This document shows positions 7,267 to 12,074 of a DNA stretch of 12,074 bases, piece by piece. The first letter of the stretch is position 1. Every line of letters begins with the position of its first letter. The translations under genes and the position numbers were made by a program. The notes below the pieces were generated by a model. That model was not told the DNA's origin and ran no database searches. It saw only the letters and a list, made by a program, of their open reading frames with translations. This DNA comes from Bacteroidales bacterium UBA3388 (GTDB lineage: Bacteria; Bacteroidota; Bacteroidia; Bacteroidales; P3), in NCBI GenBank assembly GCA_002358855.1, contig DEPQ01000001.1, positions 1 through 12,074 on the forward strand, given 5' to 3'.

Positions 7267-8316
7267 ATGAGTGAAAGAACAGAATTAGAAAGTTTGGGAG
7301 AGTTTGGATTGATAGACAGGCTTAACCCAGAAGAAAAAAGACAAATCAAAAATAGTAGTACAATCCTTTCAATTGGCGATGATGCTGCTTGTTTGGAATA
7401 TAAAGAAAAGGTAGTCTTAGTTTCTACCGACATAATGACAGAAGGAGTGCATTTCGATATGGTTTACACTCCTTTAAAGCATTTAGGATATAAGGCATGC
7501 GTGGTTAATTTTTCTGATATTTACGCAATGAATGCTCGTCCTAAGCAAATAACAATTTCATTAGCCGTTAGCAATAGATATAGCGTTGAAGCATTAGAAG
7601 AATTGTATGCGGGGATTTATCTTGCTTGTGAGAAATATGGAGTAGATGTCGTTGGAGGAGACACAACAAGCTCTGCCGCAGGAATGTTTCTTTCAATTAC
7701 TGTTATAGGCGAAGGAGAAAAAGAAAAAATTGTAAAAAGAAATGGAGCAAAGCCTTATGATCTTTTGTGTGTAACAGGAGATTTAGGTGCTGCTTACGCT
7801 GGTTTGTTGGTATTACAAAGAGAAAAAGCCGCTTTTTTGGTAAATCCTAATTCTCAACCTCAACTCAAAGATTACGAATATGAGGTTGGTCGTCAATTAA
7901 AACCTGAGGCAAAGAAAAAAATCATAGACTTTTTTGAACAAGAAGGCATTATTCCTACCTCAATGATAGATATTTCTGACGGACTTGCCTCAGAAGCTCT
8001 ACATATCTGCAAACAGTCTGAGGTAGGTTGCGAAATATATTTAGAAAAACTTCCTATTGATTATAGAACTTCAAAAACGTTTGAAGAATTTAAAATTTTA
8101 GCAGACACAGGTGCCTTAAACGGTGGCGAAGACTATGAATTGCTTTTTACAATCAATCAAAAAGATTACGAAAAGATACAAAAAAACGAGAATATTCACG
8201 TTATAGGTCATATAACTGATAAATCATTAGGTTGTCAGTTGGTTACACCTCAAAATACTACAATAGAATTGAAAGCACAAGGCTGGAATCATTACGGAAA
8301 TAAAGAAGAAAATTAA
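7267..8316 (+). CDS. thiL: Thiamine-monophosphate kinase
   Basis: ThiL uses ATP and Mg2+ to convert thiamine monophosphate to thiamine diphosphate, the last step of cofactor synthesis, in the cytoplasm. It is a full-length (349-residue) member of the PurM/AIR-synthetase-like fold. The family motifs are all present: ELxxLGEFGLIDRL at the N-terminus, IGDDAA (36-41), STDIMTEGVHFD (53-64), the metal-binding NFSDIYAMNA (81-90), GGDTT (130-134), VTGDLGAAYAGL (169-180), DISDGL (235-240) and GGEDYELL (286-293). No key residue appears to be missing. No other thiamine gene is in the window, so it is detached from any thi cluster. It has its own promoter, and the HAD phosphatase gene starts 1 nt after its stop. 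Confidence 0.96.
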   Translation: MSERTELESLGEFGLIDRLNPEEKRQIKNSSTILSIGDDAACLEYKEKVVLVSTDIMTEGVHFDMVYTPLKHLGYKACVVNFSDIYAMNARPKQITISLAVSNRYSVEALEELYAGIYLACEKYGVDVVGGDTTSSAAGMFLSITVIGEGEKEKIVKRNGAKPYDLLCVTGDLGAAYAGLLVLQREKAAFLVNPNSQPQLKDYEYEVGRQLKPEAKKKIIDFFEQEGIIPTSMIDISDGLASEALHICKQSEVGCEIYLEKLPIDYRTSKTFEEFKILADTGALNGGEDYELLFTINQKDYEKIQKNENIHVIGHITDKSLGCQLVTPQNTTIELKAQGWNHYGNKEEN

Positions 8317-8317
8317 G

Positions 8318-8938
8318 ATGATAAAGAATTTATTATTAGATATGGGCGGGGTGATACTTGATGTAAGTTATCACAAAGTTATAGAGACGTTTAAAAGTTT
8401 CGGAATAGAGAATTTTGATAAAATTTACACGCAAGCAAAACAAGTTCCTATAATTGATACTTTTGAAGAAGGGAATTGTAGTATTGCAGAATTTAGAGAC
8501 GGAATTAGAGAGTTAATACAAGTCCCTATTACTGATGAACAAATCGATAAGGCTTGGTTTTCTATGATTCTGAACCTACCAAAAGAAATTATTCAACTGC
8601 TTGGTATTTTGAAATTGAAGTATAAGTTATTTTTATTCTCTAACACAAACGAACTACACATAGAATTTTTGAAAAAAGACTTTGAGCGTCAATTAGGATT
8701 TGATTTATTTTCTTGTGTTTTCAATAAAGCGTATTTCTCAAATGAGATTCACAGAAGAAAACCTCACCCTGAATCGTTTCAATTCGTTCTTGATGATGCA
8801 GGAATCAAAGCAGAAGAAACTTTATTCATAGATGATTCTCCTCAACACCTTGAAGGTGCAAAGCAAATTGGCCTAAATACTTATTGGCTTACTAATGGAG
8901 AAACATTAATTGACCTTTACGATAAAAAAATTATATAA
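8318..8938 (+). CDS. HAD-superfamily phosphatase (class IA, YihX-like)
   Basis: The 206-residue cytoplasmic hydrolase has all four HAD motifs: the nucleophile Asp8 in LLLDMGGVILD, motif II Ser108 (LFSNTNE), motif III Lys148 (RRKPHP) and motif IV Asp172/Asp173 (FIDDSP). A helical cap lies between motifs I and II (about 15-95), as in subclass I. Motif I reads DMGGV, so the usual second Asp (general acid/base) is Gly; this substitution is shared by the YihX-type glucose-1-phosphatase-like group, so it need not mean loss of activity. The likely chemistry is removal of phosphate from a small molecule. The substrate is not shown by the sequence; sitting 1 nt after thiL makes a thiamine phosphate one candidate, but shared transcription alone is weak evidence. 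Its stop overlaps the next start (TAATG). Confidence 0.9.
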   Translation: MIKNLLLDMGGVILDVSYHKVIETFKSFGIENFDKIYTQAKQVPIIDTFEEGNCSIAEFRDGIRELIQVPITDEQIDKAWFSMILNLPKEIIQLLGILKLKYKLFLFSNTNELHIEFLKKDFERQLGFDLFSCVFNKAYFSNEIHRRKPHPESFQFVLDDAGIKAEETLFIDDSPQHLEGAKQIGLNTYWLTNGETLIDLYDKKII

Positions 8939-9270
8939 TGAACATATCTTCTTTTAAGGAAAACAAGGTTGTAAAGATTCTTTTAAATAAGTTTGTTTTA
9001 ACAGGTATTATCTTTGCTATTCTATTTTTGTTTTCTCCCAATAACAACATTACATATCGCTATAAGGTAAAAAAGCAATATGAAGAGGTTGCGAAAAAAA
9101 AGAACTTTATATTGGAAGAAATTCAACAAGATAGCATTAGAATTGCGGACTTAGAAAAAAATATCAAAGCAAAAGAAAGATACGGTAGGGAAAAGTATCT
9201 AATGAAAGGTGCAAACGAAGATATTTACGTCATAAAACAACAAGAAAACACTCTTTCGCAAACAGAATAG
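8938..9270 (+). CDS. FtsB/DivIC-family cell-division protein
   Basis: This is a 110-residue bitopic membrane protein of the septum formation initiator family, expected to join FtsL and FtsQ in the divisome and help switch on septal peptidoglycan synthesis. A short cytoplasmic N-terminus (1-17) is followed by one transmembrane helix (about 18-33), a coiled coil (about 44-78) and the conserved C-terminal block YGREKYLMKGANEDIYVI (82-99), which is the hallmark of the Bacteroidota version (aromatic-x-R-E-x-Y-x-M-K, then NEDI). The length is normal for the family. The ATG shares its A with the stop of the HAD gene, so translation is probably coupled. It is the last gene of the thiL unit. No clear intrinsic terminator follows. 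Confidence 0.92.
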   Translation: MNISSFKENKVVKILLNKFVLTGIIFAILFLFSPNNNITYRYKVKKQYEEVAKKKNFILEEIQQDSIRIADLEKNIKAKERYGREKYLMKGANEDIYVIKQQENTLSQTE

Positions 9271-9302
9271 ACTCATTGAGTTGAAAAAATGACTATATTT
9301 TC

Positions 9303-9332
9303 TTAGAAATTAACAGAAAAGTTGTATTTTTG
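9303..9332 (+). promoter_or_regulatory. Probable promoter of the PorE-like gene
   Basis: A -7 box TATTTTTG (TAnnTTTG) lies at 9325-9332. There is no clean TTG at the right distance; the best -33 candidate is TTA at 9303-9305 with a 19-bp spacer. The ATG at 9386 is 53 bp downstream of the -7 box, leaving a short AT-rich leader. The 115-bp gap 9271-9385 holds nothing else I can name apart from an 11-bp palindrome at its left edge, which has no loop long enough for a terminator. Confidence 0.55.
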
Positions 9333-9385
9333 TAGTCTGTTAGAGTAATTTTCTTTCAATTTTTGTTAAAAAACTGATTAAGTAT

Positions 9386-11974
9386 ATGAAACTAAAACAA
9401 GTAATTTTTTTCTTTTTGATAATTGCAAGTGTTAATGTGTTTGCTCAAAAGAGAAGTTTGACAGAATTAGCTGATGAGGCTTTTGAAAACAAACAATATA
9501 TCACTGCTGTGGATTTATATAAAGAAGCTTACACAAAAATTAAAGGCAATAGAGAAGAAAAAAATAGGATAATGTTCCAACAAGCAGAGTGTTATCGCTA
9601 TATGAATGACCAAAAAATGGCAGTAAAAACCTATCAAAGATTGGTCAAGGCAAAGTATTATGATGTTCAGCCAAAGATATTCTTGTATATGGCAGACATT
9701 CAAAAGTTTAATAGTGAGTGGGACGCTGCGGAATATAACTATAAAGAATATTTAAAATTAGTTCCTGATGATGCATTGGCTAAAAGAAGATTACAATCCA
9801 TTGATTTGGCAAAGAAATGGATGAATAATCCTACTCGACACGAAGTTGTAGAGGTGAAAAACGTCAATACAGAATGGAATGAATGGGGACCAAAATTCTC
9901 AGCCTCAGAAGAAGAAAATGAAGTTATTTTCACATCTTCTCGACCTACTGAAATGAGCGAAGAAGTCGATGTTTGGACAGGAGAATATTTCTCAAACATA
10001 TACACAAGTGCTAAAATCAAGAATGGAGAACTTAGTGAACCTAACTTAATTGGAATAGAGCAAATAAACACCGAAGCAAACGAAGGGGAACTTGTATATG
10101 CCAAAGGCTCAACTACTCAAAATGTTTATTTCTCACGCTGTCTTATCTTAAAAAGAGAGCAACTTAATTGTGCTATCTATATGACTAAGCCTGTGGATAA
10201 AGACAAAAAGGGTAAGAAAAGTAAAAAACAAGAAGAGAGTGAAGAAGAACAATCTCCTTTTATAATGATTGATCTTGGTGATACAGCATTTAACTATTTC
10301 CACCCTGCAATTTCTTCTGATGAATTGACTCTTTATTTTTCTTCTAACCGTCCAGGAGGAGAAGGAGGTTATGACTTATGGAAAGCAACAAGAAGTAGCA
10401 TAGACGAATCTTTTGGAAATGTAGTTAATTTAGGTAAACTTGTTAATACAGAAGGTAATGAGCAATTCCCAACCTTACGTTCCGATACAAGACTTTATTA
10501 TTCATCTGACGGATTGCCTGGCTTAGGAGGTATGGACTTATTCTACACAGAATTTGTTAATGAAGAATGGAGTGAACCTCAAAACTTAATGTATCCAATC
10601 AACAGCCCATCAGACGAAATTGGTATTATATACAACAAAGTTCCAGAAGAAAACATAGCAGCAGAAGAATCAGGATTTTTCTCTTCTAACAGAGAAGGCG
10701 GAACAGGTGGAGACGACCTTTATTCTTTTTACAGAGCACCTCTTTTGTTCTCTTTAAAAGGAAAAGTTCGCGATGATAAATCAATGCAAGCAATAGACGG
10801 AGCAAGAGTTCGCTTGATTGGAGATGATAATTCTTCTTTTGAAACAAGAACTGACAGAAAAGGAGAATATAGTTTTTCAACAGAACAATTAAAATACAAT
10901 GTTAATTACAAGATTCAAGTGTCTCAAATTGGTTATTTCAACAATGAAGGCAAAGAATCAACTGTTGGATTAACTACAACAACTGAATTGGTTCACGATT
11001 TCAAACTAAAACCAATACCAAAAGAACCTATCGTATTGCCAGAAATACGTTATGATTTAGCAAAATGGGAATTAAAAGATCAATATCAAGATTCACTTTC
11101 AGATTTGTTAGTAATCTTGGTTAATAATCCTACATACGTTATAGAACTTGGCTCACATACAGATTCACGTCCTTTCCTTAGAGTTACAAATGACACTTTA
11201 AGCCAAAGAAGAGCAGAATCGGTAGTGGAATTTCTTGTTGCAAGAGGAATAGATCGCGATAGATTGATTCCAAAAGGCTATGGTGATAGAGTGCCTCGTA
11301 CATTAAAAACAAATTGTGTATCAGAATTTGGAGGTAAAGAGTACGCTTTTGCAAAAGGTATAACTCTTACTGATGATTATATCAACAAATTAAGAACTAA
11401 AAACGAAAGAGAAGCAGCTCATCAACTCAATCGTAGAACTGAATTTCGTATTTTGAGAACCGATTACGTTCCAAAAGCAGTTTTAGACAGTTTAAAAGAT
11501 GCTGCTTTAAATGCTCCGATTGTTGATATGGTTTCAGGAACAGTGCCACCTCCTGACACAGAAATTCCAATCGTTTACACAGATAACCATATCAAAGTTT
11601 CAATGATAAATGGTAGCAAAGCACAAATTTATATCATCTTAAACGGAAAAGCAGTTCCTTGTATCTACGATGAAAAATACAGAGATGCAGCCGTATTGGA
11701 TTGGGATTTGGCAATGAAATTCTTGTTAGAAGGAAGAATCACAAAAGATGATTTCAAAGATAGAGATAAAGCTTTTGATGAAGACGGAAATATTTTAGAC
11801 AATTCAGTACTTACATTCAAATCTGCTTACATTGGAAAATACTTTGCCGACAAATACGAAGTAATCGTAAGAAAAGGAATGAAATACGATATGATTGTCA
11901 ATAAAAATGGATTAGTTGATTTCGGAACATTTACGTTTTCAAGAGCAAGAGGCGAAATTATTTTTGAAGAATAA
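9386..11974 (+). CDS. PorE-like OmpA family protein with extra C-terminal domain
   Basis: This is an exported, peptidoglycan-binding envelope protein of 862 residues. A signal peptide (about 1-20, VFA-Q, no lipobox Cys) is followed by TPR-like helices (about 24-145), PD40 / beta-propeller repeats (about 165-450, with FTSSRP, LYFSSNRPGGEGGYDLWKA, YYSSDGLPGLGGMDLFYTE and FFSSNREGGTGGDDLYSF), a carboxypeptidase-regulatory-like beta sandwich (about 456-540) and an OmpA C-terminal domain (about 548-692). In the OmpA domain Asp593 (SHTD) and Arg609 (LSQRRA) sit where the diaminopimelate-binding pair is expected, and NRRTEFRIL is intact. This order matches PorE of the type IX secretion system, though many Bacteroidota paralogs share it, so a T9SS role is only possible. 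Residues 271-290 are a Lys/Glu-rich insertion between propeller blades. After OmpA come ~40 linker residues and an unusual domain (about 734-862) resembling a retropepsin fold without its catalytic motif. It has its own promoter. Confidence 0.88.
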   Translation: MKLKQVIFFFLIIASVNVFAQKRSLTELADEAFENKQYITAVDLYKEAYTKIKGNREEKNRIMFQQAECYRYMNDQKMAVKTYQRLVKAKYYDVQPKIFLYMADIQKFNSEWDAAEYNYKEYLKLVPDDALAKRRLQSIDLAKKWMNNPTRHEVVEVKNVNTEWNEWGPKFSASEEENEVIFTSSRPTEMSEEVDVWTGEYFSNIYTSAKIKNGELSEPNLIGIEQINTEANEGELVYAKGSTTQNVYFSRCLILKREQLNCAIYMTKPVDKDKKGKKSKKQEESEEEQSPFIMIDLGDTAFNYFHPAISSDELTLYFSSNRPGGEGGYDLWKATRSSIDESFGNVVNLGKLVNTEGNEQFPTLRSDTRLYYSSDGLPGLGGMDLFYTEFVNEEWSEPQNLMYPINSPSDEIGIIYNKVPEENIAAEESGFFSSNREGGTGGDDLYSFYRAPLLFSLKGKVRDDKSMQAIDGARVRLIGDDNSSFETRTDRKGEYSFSTEQLKYNVNYKIQVSQIGYFNNEGKESTVGLTTTTELVHDFKLKPIPKEPIVLPEIRYDLAKWELKDQYQDSLSDLLVILVNNPTYVIELGSHTDSRPFLRVTNDTLSQRRAESVVEFLVARGIDRDRLIPKGYGDRVPRTLKTNCVSEFGGKEYAFAKGITLTDDYINKLRTKNEREAAHQLNRRTEFRILRTDYVPKAVLDSLKDAALNAPIVDMVSGTVPPPDTEIPIVYTDNHIKVSMINGSKAQIYIILNGKAVPCIYDEKYRDAAVLDWDLAMKFLLEGRITKDDFKDRDKAFDEDGNILDNSVLTFKSAYIGKYFADKYEVIVRKGMKYDMIVNKNGLVDFGTFTFSRARGEIIFEE

Positions 11975-11984
11975 TAAGAAAAAA

Positions 11985-12016
11985 TTTGGTAGATTGCAGA
12001 AATAGTATTATTTTTG
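11985..12016 (+). promoter_or_regulatory. Strong promoter of the initiator tRNA gene
   Basis: This is the best promoter in the window: a perfect -33 box TTTG (11985-11988), a 20-bp spacer and a perfect -7 box TATTTTTG (12009-12016). The tRNA begins 18 bp after the -7 box, which leaves a 5' leader of roughly a dozen bases for RNase P to remove. It starts only 10 nt after the stop of the PorE-like gene, so the tRNA is transcribed independently. Confidence 0.8.
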
Positions 12017-12034
12017 CAATCCAAAACAACAAGA

Positions 12035-12074
12035 TGCGGGGTGGAGCAGAGGTAGCTCGTCGGGCTCATAACCC
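12035..12074 (+). tRNA. Initiator tRNA-Met (CAT), cut by window end
   Basis: The first 40 nt of a tRNA gene are present. The acceptor 5' strand is TGCGGGG (12035-12041), followed by T8 and G9, a D-arm with GAGC/GCTC stem (12044-12047, 12055-12058) and a 7-nt loop containing GG, then G26, the anticodon stem 5' strand TCGGG (12060-12064), the loop CTCATAA with anticodon CAT (12067-12069), and CCC opening the 3' strand. The run of three G-C pairs (GGG before and CCC after the loop) is the signature of the initiator tRNA that enters the ribosomal P site, and separates it from elongator Met and Ile-CAT tRNAs. The rest of the gene is outside the window. The first base is T where most bacterial initiators have C. 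Confidence 0.93.

Noticed and set aside
9271..9281. 11-bp palindrome after the divIC stop as a terminator
   Set aside because: The arms are 5 bp around a single base, leaving no room for a loop, and no T-run follows.
9386..11974. Calling the gene porE outright
   Set aside because: Domain order fits, but many Bacteroidota carry several paralogs with this order, no other T9SS gene is nearby, and the protein is longer with an added C-terminal domain.

Overview
The window looks like a piece of an AT-rich Bacteroidota chromosome, probably order Bacteroidales. Four things support this: an S46 family dipeptidyl peptidase of the DPP11 type, a DivIC protein with the typical Bacteroidota 'YLMK-NEDIYVI' tail, an OmpA protein with the TPR / PD40 / carboxypeptidase-regulatory / OmpA order of PorE, and promoters of the Bacteroidota form (TTG or TTTG, about 20-23 bp, TAnnTTTG). 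Every supported gene is on the + strand and no mobile element is visible. Placement below order level cannot be made by eye.

Layout. Positions 1-347 carry no supported gene. They hold a striking array of five 17-bp palindromes at an exact 22-bp period (74-178), then an AT-rich tract and a promoter. From 348 to 6474 four genes run tightly together with gaps of 15, 5 and -13 nt: a secreted acidic-residue dipeptidyl peptidase (dpp11), phenylalanyl-tRNA synthetase beta subunit (pheT), an unrecognised 138-residue protein built from 25-residue repeats, and an unrecognised polytopic membrane protein that overlaps it. A hairpin-forming spacer (6475-6541) precedes a gene for a small outer-membrane beta-barrel protein.

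A promoter at 7206-7239 starts a compact three-gene unit (7267-9270): thiamine-monophosphate kinase (thiL), a HAD-family phosphatase and an FtsB/DivIC cell-division protein, spaced 1 nt apart and then overlapping by 1 nt. A 115-bp gap with a promoter box leads to an 862-residue PorE-like envelope protein whose last ~130 residues look like a retropepsin-fold domain that has lost its catalytic DTG. The window ends inside an initiator tRNA gene with a near-ideal promoter.

The window is mostly envelope biology (periplasmic peptide trimming, outer-membrane barrel, peptidoglycan-anchored OmpA protein, divisome protein) mixed with housekeeping translation and cofactor genes. The parts not explained by known families are the 22-bp palindrome array, the 25-residue-repeat protein with its overlapping membrane partner, and the C-terminal domain of the PorE-like protein.
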